From positions 10,944 to 74,943 of the forward strand of contig JAZNYL010000111.1 in the NCBI GenBank assembly GCA_045594445.1: a stretch of 64,000 nucleotides of DNA. The letters are read 5' to 3'. The first letter of the stretch is position 1; the number at the start of each line of letters is the position of its first letter. The translations under genes and the position numbers were made by a program. The notes beneath the pieces are model-generated. The model was not told the origin of the DNA. It saw nothing but the letters and a program-made list of their open reading frames with translations, and did no database searches. This document shows, piece by piece, positions 30,827 to 39,531 of the stretch. The stretch is from SVQP01 sp045594445 (GTDB lineage: Bacteria > Bacillota > Clostridia > Oscillospirales > CAG-272).

Positions 30827-32292
30827 AGCTTTCCGAACTGATCCGAGATTTAGAATATACCTGCACGCGTCCGATTCCGGATGCAGAGATTACATACGTT
30901 TGCCACGATTCGCGCAAGGCAGGCCCGGACGCGATGTTCGTCTGCGTCTGTGGCTACGTCAGCGACGGCCACAACTACGCCCTTTCCGCCTATTCAAACG
31001 GTGCACGCGTGTTTGTGGCGCAAAAGCCGATCTCCTTACCCTCGGACGCGCTGGTGCTTTACGTGCAAGACTCACGCGTATCTCTTGCCGAGCTGGCGGC
31101 CACCATCTACGATCATCCCGCGGACAAGCTGTGCGTGATCGGCATCACGGGCACCAAAGGAAAAACCACCACCGCCCTGATGATCCACGGCGTGCTGGAA
31201 TCCCTGTCCATCCCCTCTGCCTACGTAGGCACCAACGGCATTGATTTCGGTGGCAGACACTACGCCACGGTCAATTCTACCCCCGAAAGTCTGGATTTGC
31301 ACCATTATATGGCGCAAATGGTGGAATGCGGCGTCAGGTACGTGGTCATGGAGGTGTCCTCACAGGCGCTCAAGCTGCATCGCGTGCACGGCATTCGCTT
31401 TGACATTTGCATCTTTACCAATCTCTATCACGACCACATCGGCGGCGTGGAGCACGCAGACATGGAGGAATACAAATCCTGCAAAAAAAAGCTGTTCTCC
31501 TTCCCCGGTATCAAGCATATTCTGTGCAACGCGGACGATCCCGAGGCGGCATATATGGTCGAGGGTGCAATCGCGCCCGTGACCACGCTCGGCAAGGGCA
31601 AGACCTGTGCTTGGCGCGCCGACCGCGTCAAGGCAGAGATCTGCCACCGCGTCCCCGGCACATCGTTTACCTGCCACACGCCCGATGGCCATTCCCTGCC
31701 CGTACAGATTCCCTTCCCGGGAGATTACAGCGTTTATAACGCGCTGTGCGCGCTTGCGGTTTGCGACAAGCTGGGCATTCCGCCGGAAGACAGCGTAGCC
31801 GCGCTTGGTCACGTGCGCGTCAAGGGCCGCTTTGAGCCGGTATTTTTGCCGAGCCGCCCCGATTCTATCTTTATCATTGATTACGCGCATAACGGTGCTT
31901 CCCTGCGTGCCGTGTTGGAGTCCTTGCGTGCTTATAAGCCAAAACGTCTGATCTGCTTGTTCGGCTCTGTGGGTGACCGCACGCAGATGCGCCGCTTGGA
32001 GCTTGGCGCGGTGGCAAGCGAGCTTTGCGATCTCTCGATCCTGACCTCGGACAACCCCGGCAACGAATCCCCCGACAAGATCATCGCAGACATTGCAGCC
32101 GCCTTTACCCACGACCGCTACGTCGCTATCCCTGATCGTGCCGAGGCGATCGCTTACGCGGTCAGACAAGCCCAAAAAGGCGACATGATCCTGCTTGCGG
32201 GCAAGGGCCACGAGGCCTATCAATACGTGCGCGGCAAATATCTGCCCTTCTCGGAGAGGGAGATTTTGATGGAAGCGGACAAAACCTTATAA
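30823..32292 (+). CDS. MurE-like Mur ligase, second copy with atypical acceptor motif
   Basis: The 489-residue protein has the three Mur ligase domains: N-terminal CHDSRKAGPDAMFVCVCG (about 28-45), ATP-binding GITGTKGKTTT (about 107-117; Lys replaces the usual Asn), NSTPESLDLH, VMEVSSQAL, FTNLYHDHIG, and the C-terminal FIIDYAHNGAS (about 348) with SDNPGNESPDKII (about 408). Canonical meso-diaminopimelate MurE has DNPR; here it is DNPG, so the amino acid added may differ. A second, more canonical MurE is in the dcw cluster at 39532-41034. It may add an unusual residue or act in a side pathway. It is co-transcribed with the ATP-grasp-like small gene. Confidence 0.8.
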   Translation: MKLSELIRDLEYTCTRPIPDAEITYVCHDSRKAGPDAMFVCVCGYVSDGHNYALSAYSNGARVFVAQKPISLPSDALVLYVQDSRVSLAELAATIYDHPADKLCVIGITGTKGKTTTALMIHGVLESLSIPSAYVGTNGIDFGGRHYATVNSTPESLDLHHYMAQMVECGVRYVVMEVSSQALKLHRVHGIRFDICIFTNLYHDHIGGVEHADMEEYKSCKKKLFSFPGIKHILCNADDPEAAYMVEGAIAPVTTLGKGKTCAWRADRVKAEICHRVPGTSFTCHTPDGHSLPVQIPFPGDYSVYNALCALAVCDKLGIPPEDSVAALGHVRVKGRFEPVFLPSRPDSIFIIDYAHNGASLRAVLESLRAYKPKRLICLFGSVGDRTQMRRLELGAVASELCDLSILTSDNPGNESPDKIIADIAAAFTHDRYVAIPDRAEAIAYAVRQAQKGDMILLAGKGHEAYQYVRGKYLPFSEREILMEADKTL

Positions 32293-32296
32293 AGTA

Positions 32297-32322
32297 AGGC
32301 CTCCTGCCACGGCAGGAGGCCT
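32297..32322. terminator. Bidirectional terminator between murE-like gene and ftsZ
   Basis: A 12-base arm pair AGGCCTCCTGCC/GGCAGGAGGCCT. GAATTTTG follows on the plus strand and TTACTTTA on the minus strand. Confidence 0.8.
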
Positions 32323-32339
32323 GAATTTTGCTATGTAGA

Positions 32340-33434
32340 TTACTTTCTGGTGCCCTGCTTGAACATGGACAGCATATCGTCCAGATCGTCGTCAGCAGAG
32401 GTTTCCTTTACGGGAATTGCCTTTGCGGGCTCGGTCTTGGGCTGCAAAGAGATCTTACCGGGATTCTGGTTATCGTCCTTCTTATCAAAGCCGGTTGCGA
32501 TGATGGTAATCTTCATCTCGTCCTCCAGCTCAGGATCAAAGCCAACACCCCAAATGACGCTTGCATCGGGATGTGCCTCGTTGGCGATCATGGTGGATGC
32601 CAGATCCACGTCCTCCAGACCTACGTCGGGAGATACCATAATGCTGATCAGAACGCCGCGTGCGCCCTTGATAGAGGACTCGAGCAGCGGGCTGGAGATA
32701 GCAGCGCGAGCTGCCTGCTCTGCTTTATCCTTACCGGTAGCAGCACCGATACCCATGTGCGCGTAGCCTGCATCCTTCATGATGGAGGTTACGTCTGCAA
32801 AGTCCAGGTTGATGAACAGAGACTCGTTTACCAGATCGGAAACGCTCTTAACGCCGCGATGCAGCACGTTATCTGCGATCTCGAATGCGTTAGCCAGCGT
32901 GATTCTGGTATCGGTCACTTGCTTGAGCTTTTCGTTGGGAATGACGATCAGCGAGTCTACGTACTGGCTCAGCTCGGCAATGCCTGCCTCTGCCTGCGCA
33001 GCTCTGCGAGAGCCCTCGAATGCGAAGGGCTTGGTTACGATACCGATGGTCAGAATGCCCATCTCGCGTGCAACGCGCGCAACAACGGGAGCCGCACCCG
33101 TGCCGGTACCGCCGCCCATACCTGCGGTTACGAATACCATATCGGTACCCTGCAGGAACTTCTTAATATCATCCAGGGATTCCTCTGCTGCACGTGCACC
33201 GATCTGAGGATTGGAGCCTGCACCAAAGCCCTTGGTCAGCTTTTCGCCGATCACCAGCTGAAGACCTGCTTCGGATCTGCGAAGTGCCTGTCTGTCTGTG
33301 TTGATGGACACGAATTCCACACCGAGGATGTGGCTGCTGATCATTCTGTTGACTGCGTTGTTTCCGCCGCCGCCGACGCCGATCACCTTAATATTGACGC
33401 CACAATCATAGGTATCGTCATGTTCAAAAGTCAT
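32340..33434 (-). CDS. ftsZ: Cell division GTPase FtsZ
   Basis: FtsZ polymerises into the cytokinetic ring. The 364-residue protein has the GTPase blocks IKVIGVGGGGNNAVNRMI (about 14-31), the tubulin signature GMGGGTGTGAAPVVA (about 104-118) and NIDFADV/NLDFADV-type helices. The ATG at 33434 follows GGGAGG by 8 bases; the frame is open upstream but lacks a site. The C-terminal tail reads DDDLDDMLSMFKQGTRK and lacks the usual IPxFLR core that binds FtsA/SepF, so partner contacts may differ. It is the last gene of the dcw cluster and has its own promoter. Confidence 0.97.
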   Translation of the reverse strand: MTFEHDDTYDCGVNIKVIGVGGGGNNAVNRMISSHILGVEFVSINTDRQALRRSEAGLQLVIGEKLTKGFGAGSNPQIGARAAEESLDDIKKFLQGTDMVFVTAGMGGGTGTGAAPVVARVAREMGILTIGIVTKPFAFEGSRRAAQAEAGIAELSQYVDSLIVIPNEKLKQVTDTRITLANAFEIADNVLHRGVKSVSDLVNESLFINLDFADVTSIMKDAGYAHMGIGAATGKDKAEQAARAAISSPLLESSIKGARGVLISIMVSPDVGLEDVDLASTMIANEAHPDASVIWGVGFDPELEDEMKITIIATGFDKKDDNQNPGKISLQPKTEPAKAIPVKETSADDDLDDMLSMFKQGTRK

Positions 33435-33541
33435 GTTATTTTCCTCCCGAATATTTATCATCATGTTTTTTAATTTCCGTAGTCAAAGCACAACACCTTG
33501 TGTCTTTTGGGTAAAGTCAGCCCAAAATATGCCTTATATAT

Positions 33542-33570
33542 ATAATATAACAAACTCTTAAATAATTCAA
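33542..33570 (-). promoter_or_regulatory. Promoter of ftsZ
   Basis: TTGAAT (33565-33570), 17 bases, TATTAT (33542-33547) on the minus strand, with about 100 nt of leader. This lets ftsZ be transcribed apart from the upstream cluster. Confidence 0.65.
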
Positions 33571-33628
33571 GAGGTTTCGCAAAAATAATTGCAATAATTT
33601 ATGAAAAATTCACAATTTTTCGCGCTTA

Positions 33629-34540
33629 TCACGACCGCGGAGCATCCAGATCCACGTCGTTTGCGGGATAGATGGAATACTGTGAGGATCCTACCAGAAT
33701 GATATACTTCTGATCCGGGTCCACCTCTGCCGCGTCAAGAATCTGCTCTGCGACCGAAAGCTTTTGCAAAAAATCCTGCTCGTCGCGCACGCGGCCGAAG
33801 TCCACGCGGTATTTGCTGTCAAAGGTGACGCGGACGTCAAATTTTTCGGAAAGATCCACGCAAGTCGGCGTGCCTTCCAAGGCTGCATTCTCCAGATAAG
33901 TCAGAAATTCCGTGATGTACGCAAAATCCTGCTCGGTTTTGGCCCCCTCTTCGGTTTCCTCCTCGCGGGTAAAGCGCAGCTTGCTGGCTCTGCCCGGCTC
34001 GGTCTCGTCCAACACGGGCGCGGGGATGGCGATTTTACTGAGCCCCAGCTCGGCAAACCGCTGCCCGTCACGCGCAGCGTCCACCACGCGCAAATCCGCT
34101 CCGATGGCCAGCCAGCCGGTATGCGGCTTGCCGCCGATCTGCGTATCGTAATAGAAATAATACAAGGGCTGCTCCTGCTTGACGCTGACGTGCAGCGTTG
34201 CGGGAAATTCATATCTGACCTCGGCACTCTCTAAATAAAGCAGCTTGTCCATCAGCTTTTTCTCGGCGCGACGCGGCAGCAGATTCAAAACCGGCGTCCA
34301 TGCAGACTTGTCCAGCGCCTCCAGCAGCTCCTGCTCGGTGTAGTGGGATTGATTGGAGTCAATCTCCACGCGCAGCACCGGAAATACTGCAACAACCAGC
34401 AAAATCAAGGCAAAAAACGCAATTACAGCACCAATCACGGCCGTTTTTTTGGTAATTGCCGCCTTTTGCTCGGGCGTATAATTTTTGTGCGGAATCCTTT
34501 CAAGTAAGGCGTCCCGCAGCTTTTGCAAGGCCTGCTTCAT
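33629..34540 (-). CDS. ftsQ: Cell division protein FtsQ/DivIB
   Basis: The 303-residue bitopic protein has a basic cytoplasmic N-terminus (about 1-34), one membrane helix (about 35-55, IGAVIAFFALILLVVAVFPV), a POTRA domain (about 56-130: LRVEIDSNQSHYTEQELLEAL, ATLHVSVKQEQPLYYF) and a beta domain to the end (VDLSEKFDVRVTFDSKYRVDFGR). It joins FtsL and DivIC in the divisome core. Its start overlaps the murG stop by 4 bases. Position before ftsZ is the classical one. Confidence 0.88.
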   Translation of the reverse strand: MKQALQKLRDALLERIPHKNYTPEQKAAITKKTAVIGAVIAFFALILLVVAVFPVLRVEIDSNQSHYTEQELLEALDKSAWTPVLNLLPRRAEKKLMDKLLYLESAEVRYEFPATLHVSVKQEQPLYYFYYDTQIGGKPHTGWLAIGADLRVVDAARDGQRFAELGLSKIAIPAPVLDETEPGRASKLRFTREEETEEGAKTEQDFAYITEFLTYLENAALEGTPTCVDLSEKFDVRVTFDSKYRVDFGRVRDEQDFLQKLSVAEQILDAAEVDPDQKYIILVGSSQYSIYPANDVDLDAPRS

Positions 34541-35676
34541 GCCAAGCGCTCCTTCCCCGAAAGCAACTGCTCGATCTCGGCAAGGATCTTTTGGTTGGCA
34601 TCTGCCGAGGCAAAGGCCACGATGCGCTCGCGCATCGTTTTTCTCTTTTGCTCGTCGGCAAGCAGCTCCTCAATGCGCCTCTGCAGACCGCCGTTTGCAA
34701 ATTCGCTCTCTCTTGCGTACACAGCCGCGCCCGCATCGCCAAGCGCCTTGGCGTTTTTATACTGATGGTCGTTTGCTACGTTGGGCGAAGGGATCAGCAC
34801 CGCCGTTTTTTGCATCAGCGCAAGCTCGGAGACGGTCATAGCACCCGCGCGGGAAATGACGATATCCGCCGCTGCCATTTGCACGGGCATATCGTAAATA
34901 TATTCCGAAACACGCACGTTGGGCAGCTTGTCAAGCCCTGCCGCAGCGTATTTTTCCTTGTACTCCTCGAAGTAATCCTTACCCGTGGCCGTCACGAACA
35001 GCACGTCGGGGTTGGATTTGGCCATGCTCCCGATCATTTCAAAGACGTAGCGGTTGACCATCATGGCGCCTCTGCTGCCGCCAAAGGCCAATACCATATA
35101 GCGGAACTTGCCGTCCGCATCGATCTTTCTTCTTGCCTCTGCGCGGTCGCACGCGCCAAAGGCGCGCAGCAAGGGATTGCCGACCACGCGCGTCTTTTCG
35201 GGGCAGTTAAACAGCTCGGCCGCCTCGGGAAAATTGACAAGGATGCGATCCACCTTGCCCCTGACCTGCATCAGAGCCTTGCCCGGCAGTGCGTTGGATT
35301 CGTGCACCAGGGTGGGAATGCCCATGCGGGAGCCTACCGCAAGCAGCGGCCAGCTTGCATAGCCGCCCGTACCGATGATAATATCGGGTGCAAACTGCTT
35401 GATCAGCTTTTTTGCCTGTCCTTGCGATTTGAGCATGAGATAGGCCGTGCGCACGTTGCCCGGATGGAACACGGGCGAGCGCATGCCGCAGATATCGATG
35501 GAATAGAACTCGCTGTACCTTGTGCGCGACAAAAGCTCCTCTGCCTTATCCGAGCGTTCGGTGGATGCGGCAAAGGCGATGTGCGCCTCGGGATATTTAT
35601 GCAGAATGGTATCGGCTATGGCGATGGCAGGGTTGACGTGCCCTGCCGTTCCGCCACCGGTCATTAAAACGTTCAT
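34537..35676 (-). CDS. murG: UDP-GlcNAc:lipid I N-acetylglucosaminyltransferase
   Basis: MurG converts lipid I to lipid II on the inner membrane face. The 379-residue protein starts MNVLMTGGGTAGHVNPAIAIAD (membrane/phosphate loop 1), has GTGGYASWPLLAVGSRMGIPTLVHESNALPG (about 98-128), the second Gly loop LAFGGSRGAMMVNR (about 187-200) and the donor site SRAGAMTVSELALMQKTAVLIPSP (about 262-285). The ATG at 35676 is preceded by CCGGAGA; longer starts lack the family's N-terminal alignment. The reading continues from ftsW with a 13-base gap. Confidence 0.96.
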   Translation of the reverse strand: MNVLMTGGGTAGHVNPAIAIADTILHKYPEAHIAFAASTERSDKAEELLSRTRYSEFYSIDICGMRSPVFHPGNVRTAYLMLKSQGQAKKLIKQFAPDIIIGTGGYASWPLLAVGSRMGIPTLVHESNALPGKALMQVRGKVDRILVNFPEAAELFNCPEKTRVVGNPLLRAFGACDRAEARRKIDADGKFRYMVLAFGGSRGAMMVNRYVFEMIGSMAKSNPDVLFVTATGKDYFEEYKEKYAAAGLDKLPNVRVSEYIYDMPVQMAAADIVISRAGAMTVSELALMQKTAVLIPSPNVANDHQYKNAKALGDAGAAVYARESEFANGGLQRRIEELLADEQKRKTMRERIVAFASADANQKILAEIEQLLSGKERLA

Positions 35677-35689
35677 AAGAATCTCCGGT

Positions 35690-36976
35690 TTACTTTTTTT
35701 GATACGAATAACGTGAAATGGAAAGAATGATGCCCATCTCGAAGATCTGCAAGGCAAGCGCCGTACCGCCCGACGAGAAGAATGGCAGCGAAATGCCCGT
35801 ATTAGGCATAGAATTGGTAACGACTGCGATGTTGAGCAGCGTTTGCAGCGCGACCTTGGTGGTCAGCCCGTAGACGGTCAGCGCGCAGAATTTGTCGGGA
35901 GCGTTTGCCGCGATTTTGTAGCCGCGCCATACCAGCATCACCACAAGTCCCATCAGAATCAGCACGCCCAGCATGCCAAGCTCCTCGCAAAGGATTGTAA
36001 AGATAAAGTCGTTCTGCGGCTGCGATACGTAGCCGTATTTCTGCTGGCTCATGCCAAGGCCTCTGCCAAAAAATCCGCCAGAGCCGATGGCGTAAAGGCC
36101 TTGCAACGTTTGCCATGCCTCGCCAAGCGGGTCAACCTTGTCAATGTTGATCCAGGTATCGATTCTCTGTCTTGCGTAATCGGATACCAGAAGCACGCCG
36201 CCAACCACCGTAACACCCGCGATACCGATCACACCAAACCATTGAAGCTTGGTGCCGCCAAGATACATGACCACGATGCCAAGCACACCCAGAATGATCA
36301 GACCGGACAGGTGCTTTTCCAGCATGACAAGACCGCAGATGATGCCGATGATCACCACGGGACCCAGTACGCCGTAAGTAAAATGGCCTCCGAATTTCTG
36401 TACAGTATTTATCTGCTTTTGGTATTTTGACATAAACAGCGCAAGGAACATGATCAGCGCCATTTTTGCAATTTCGGAGGGCTGAATGGTAATGCTGCCG
36501 ATCGCGATCCAACGGTTTGCACCGCCGAATACCGTACCGCTGATCAGTACCGCCAAAAGCAGCACGACAGAGCCGCCGTACGCGCAAATGGCAAAGAATT
36601 TCCAGAACCAGGGGCGCGCCATGAGTACAAAGGGCGTTGTGGCAGCTATGGCCAGCACCAGATACATCACGTGCTTTTTGATAAAGTAGGTGGAATCTCC
36701 GTGGTACTGCGCTGCGTAGATCGAGCTTGCGCTGTACGCCATGATCACGCCGTAAAGGATCAATCCCAGCACGATCAGGAAAAACCACACGTCAATACCG
36801 CCGCGCGTCAGCACGCCCGGCTCGGGCAGAGGCTCACCGTGAATTTTTCTTTGATAGATCGGATCCTCCGGCTCTAAGATCGCATCCTGCTTTTGGTTGA
36901 AGCGGTCGGTCGCTTCCCCGCCCTTAAGGCGCAAAGCGCGCTTGAATCGCTCCCAATACACCCGATGCTTTTTCAC
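35690..36976 (-). CDS. ftsW: Lipid II polymerase FtsW/SpoVE (SEDS family)
   Basis: SEDS proteins polymerise lipid II together with a class B PBP. The 428-residue protein has a charged cytoplasmic N-terminus of about 65 residues and about ten membrane helices. Signature blocks are GANRWIAIGSITIQPSEIAKMALIMFLA (about 148-175), KRPLSG-like EKHLSGLIILG, and VTNSMPNTGISLPFFSSGGTALALQ (about 385-409). I chose a GTG start at 36976 because AAAGGAGGTGA lies 4-7 bases upstream; the open frame beyond it runs into mraY. The extended N-terminus is longer than in most FtsW proteins. Confidence 0.93.
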   Translation of the reverse strand: MKKHRVYWERFKRALRLKGGEATDRFNQKQDAILEPEDPIYQRKIHGEPLPEPGVLTRGGIDVWFFLIVLGLILYGVIMAYSASSIYAAQYHGDSTYFIKKHVMYLVLAIAATTPFVLMARPWFWKFFAICAYGGSVVLLLAVLISGTVFGGANRWIAIGSITIQPSEIAKMALIMFLALFMSKYQKQINTVQKFGGHFTYGVLGPVVIIGIICGLVMLEKHLSGLIILGVLGIVVMYLGGTKLQWFGVIGIAGVTVVGGVLLVSDYARQRIDTWINIDKVDPLGEAWQTLQGLYAIGSGGFFGRGLGMSQQKYGYVSQPQNDFIFTILCEELGMLGVLILMGLVVMLVWRGYKIAANAPDKFCALTVYGLTTKVALQTLLNIAVVTNSMPNTGISLPFFSSGGTALALQIFEMGIILSISRYSYQKK

Positions 36977-37017
36977 GGTCTCACCTCCTTTATAATCTGA
37001 TTGGTTTGGTTTATCTC

Positions 37018-38061
37018 TTAAAACAGAACGGTCACAGCAGCCACAGCGCACAAAAGCACCGTAACAAGGCTGAACACGACCACGATTTTGCGCTCGCTCC
37101 ATCCACACTTTTCAAAGTGGTGGTGCAGGGGCGCCATTTTGAACAGGCGCTTGCCATGCGTCAGCTTGAAATACAGGATCTGGAACAGGCTGGACAGCAT
37201 TTCGACGATATACACAAAGCCCGCGATGATGACAGCGACCTCTACGTGTGCCATGAACGCACAGCCCATCAGCACGCCGCCGATAAACAGCGATCCCGTA
37301 TCTCCCATAAACACGCTTGCGGGATGGTGGTTATAGATCAAGAACGCGCAAACCGCGCCAAGCAGCGCAGCCGCAACCGCACCCAGCATACCGTTGCTCA
37401 CCAGCACGGCCATGATTGCCAAGAACAAAGCAACCACCGCGGTGATGCTGCTGGCAAGGCCGTCGATGCCGTCGGTCAGGTTGGTAGCGTTGACAAAGCC
37501 TGCGATCACGATGATATAGATGGGATACGCAATCCAGCCAAGCTCGATTGCAATCTCGGTAAACGGAATGGCAACGTCGGTATGCAGATTGCCCGTAATG
37601 GCCATCATGGCCACGTACGCAGCCGCAAACACCAGCTGCAAAAGCAGCTTTTGCCAAGCGGTCAAGCCCTGATTCTGCTTTTTGAGCAGCTTGCAATAAT
37701 CGTCCACAAAGCCGATAGCGGCGTTAAAGACGCCAAGCAGCAGCGTAAGCGCAAGCGGAATGAGTGCCTTGGACTGCTCTGCGCCGCCCTTGATCAGAAA
37801 CAGCACCGAGCCAATCGCCAGCACCAGCAAAAACGGCGGAATAAAGCCGATGCCGCCCATGGTGGGAGTGCCCTGCTTGCTCTCGTGCCACGCAGGTCCC
37901 AGCTCATAAATGGTCTGGCCGATCTTTTTGGCGCGCAGTACGGGAATCAAAAAACGCAGCACGATCGCGCTGATGCCGAATACGGCCACCGCCACGATCA
38001 AAGCCTCTGCCGCAATGGCGGCTTGCTCACTCATCTGTAACCCGAATAATCTCAAAAGCAT
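37018..38061 (-). CDS. mraY: Phospho-N-acetylmuramoyl-pentapeptide transferase
   Basis: MraY transfers phospho-MurNAc-pentapeptide to undecaprenyl phosphate, giving lipid I. The 347-residue protein has about ten helices, HESKQGTPTMGGIGF (about 59-73, family signature), FVDDYCKLLKKQNQGL (catalytic Asp-Asp, about 118-133), NATNLTDGIDGLASSI (about 175-190), GDTGSLFIGG (about 236) and PLHHHFEKCGWSERKIV near the C-terminus. AAGGGAG precedes the ATG. It lies between murF and ftsW; murD, usually here, is absent. Confidence 0.97.
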   Translation of the reverse strand: MLLRLFGLQMSEQAAIAAEALIVAVAVFGISAIVLRFLIPVLRAKKIGQTIYELGPAWHESKQGTPTMGGIGFIPPFLLVLAIGSVLFLIKGGAEQSKALIPLALTLLLGVFNAAIGFVDDYCKLLKKQNQGLTAWQKLLLQLVFAAAYVAMMAITGNLHTDVAIPFTEIAIELGWIAYPIYIIVIAGFVNATNLTDGIDGLASSITAVVALFLAIMAVLVSNGMLGAVAAALLGAVCAFLIYNHHPASVFMGDTGSLFIGGVLMGCAFMAHVEVAVIIAGFVYIVEMLSSLFQILYFKLTHGKRLFKMAPLHHHFEKCGWSERKIVVVFSLVTVLLCAVAAVTVLF

Positions 38062-38078
38062 TTTTCTCTCCCTTTATC

Positions 38079-39512
38079 TTACGCGTTCAAACGCTGTTTT
38101 ACGATGTCATAAACCTCTTCAAGTCTGACGCCTCTGCTTGCTTTAAGCAGCAGCGCGTCCTGCTTTTGCAGCATGGAGCAAAGCTGCTCGGCGGCCTGCT
38201 TCTTTGCCTGCTCTCCCGTATAGGAGTATACCTCGGCACCGCCGTGGCTCTGCGCGCCTTTGGCAATACGTGCGCCAAGCTCGCCCACCGTGATCAGCAC
38301 GTCAACATGCTCTGCCGCAAGCGCGCCAACCTGCTCGTGCAGCTGCACGGTGGTTGCTCCCAGCTCCAGCATATCGCCAAGCAGCGCGATGCGTCTGCCC
38401 TGCACGCGCAGCTCACCCAGCGTCTGCAAGGCCGCCCTCATGGATTCGGGGCTTGCGTTATAGCAATCGCAAAGCAGCGTTACGCCGCCGATCTGCTCGA
38501 TCTGCTGGCGCATGGGCATGCCTTGATAATCCAGAATCCCCGCGCGGATCTGCGCCTCGGGCAGATGGAAAATCTTGCCCGTCACGGCCGCGAACATGGC
38601 CGCCATGACCATGTGCTTGCCAAGTGCGGGCACGCGCACGTCGGTGCGCACCTCGTGCTTGGTATGCAGATCGAATAAAGTATATCCATCTTCCGTATAG
38701 CGGATATTCTCGGCACGCACGTCAGCGTCCGGGTTGTCAATACCGATATACACCGTGTGTCTGCCCTCTGCTCTCTTGCCTGCCAGCAGCGGCTCGTCGG
38801 CGTTGAGCAGCAAAAATCCGCCGTGGCGCAAGCCATCCGCAACCTCCAGCTTGGCCAAAGCGATATTTTCGCGCGTGCCAAGATGCTCCAGGTGCGAGCT
38901 GCCCACGTTGGTGATCATGGCCACGTACGGGCAAGCCGTGCGGCTCATGCGGGAAATTTCGCCTCTTGCGCTCATGCCCATCTCCAGCACGGCAGCACGA
39001 TGGTGTGCCCCCGCCTGCATCAGCGACATGGGCATGCCGATCTCGCTGTTGAAGTTGCCTGCAGCTGCGTACAGGTTCAGCTCTCGGCGCAAAACGGCTG
39101 CCACCATTTCCTTGGTGGTAGTTTTGCCCACGCTGCCCGTAATGGCAACCGTTTTCATGGGATCGTTCTCCCCGAACTTTTCAATTCTGTAGCTTTTGGC
39201 CAACTGACAAAAGGCTGCCACGCTGTCCTCTACCACAGCCGCACCCACGCTCTGGGCACATATATCCTGCGGCACGTACTCGCAAAGAATGCATCTGCAT
39301 CCCGCAGCGATCACCTGCCCGATATAGTCGTGTCCGTCCACGCGCTCACCGCGAATGGCAACGAACATGGTATCCTTATCCGCTTCTCTGGAGTCGGTGC
39401 AGATATATGAAAACTCCACGCCTGCGCTGCCCGTAAAATCGTACAGCTCACCGCCGCAATACGCTGCCGCCTGCGCCAGATTCATGGGTTGCATGCCAAG
39501 CTTGATTTTCAT
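38079..39512 (-). CDS. murF: UDP-MurNAc-tripeptide:D-alanyl-D-alanine ligase
   Basis: MurF adds D-Ala-D-Ala to the UDP-MurNAc tripeptide. The 477-residue protein has CTDSREADKDTMFVAIRGERVDGHDY (about 39-64), the ATP loop VAITGSVGKTTTKEMVAAVL (about 122-141), GNFNSEIGMPMSL (about 152), NVGSSHLEHLGTRENIALAK, LLNADEPLL and the C-terminal DCYNASPESMRAAL (about 359-372). The ATG at 39512 follows AAGGAGAG. It follows murE by 19 bases. Confidence 0.96.
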   Translation of the reverse strand: MKIKLGMQPMNLAQAAAYCGGELYDFTGSAGVEFSYICTDSREADKDTMFVAIRGERVDGHDYIGQVIAAGCRCILCEYVPQDICAQSVGAAVVEDSVAAFCQLAKSYRIEKFGENDPMKTVAITGSVGKTTTKEMVAAVLRRELNLYAAAGNFNSEIGMPMSLMQAGAHHRAAVLEMGMSARGEISRMSRTACPYVAMITNVGSSHLEHLGTRENIALAKLEVADGLRHGGFLLLNADEPLLAGKRAEGRHTVYIGIDNPDADVRAENIRYTEDGYTLFDLHTKHEVRTDVRVPALGKHMVMAAMFAAVTGKIFHLPEAQIRAGILDYQGMPMRQQIEQIGGVTLLCDCYNASPESMRAALQTLGELRVQGRRIALLGDMLELGATTVQLHEQVGALAAEHVDVLITVGELGARIAKGAQSHGGAEVYSYTGEQAKKQAAEQLCSMLQKQDALLLKASRGVRLEEVYDIVKQRLNA

Positions 39513-39531
39513 ATTCTCACTCTCCTTGTCT

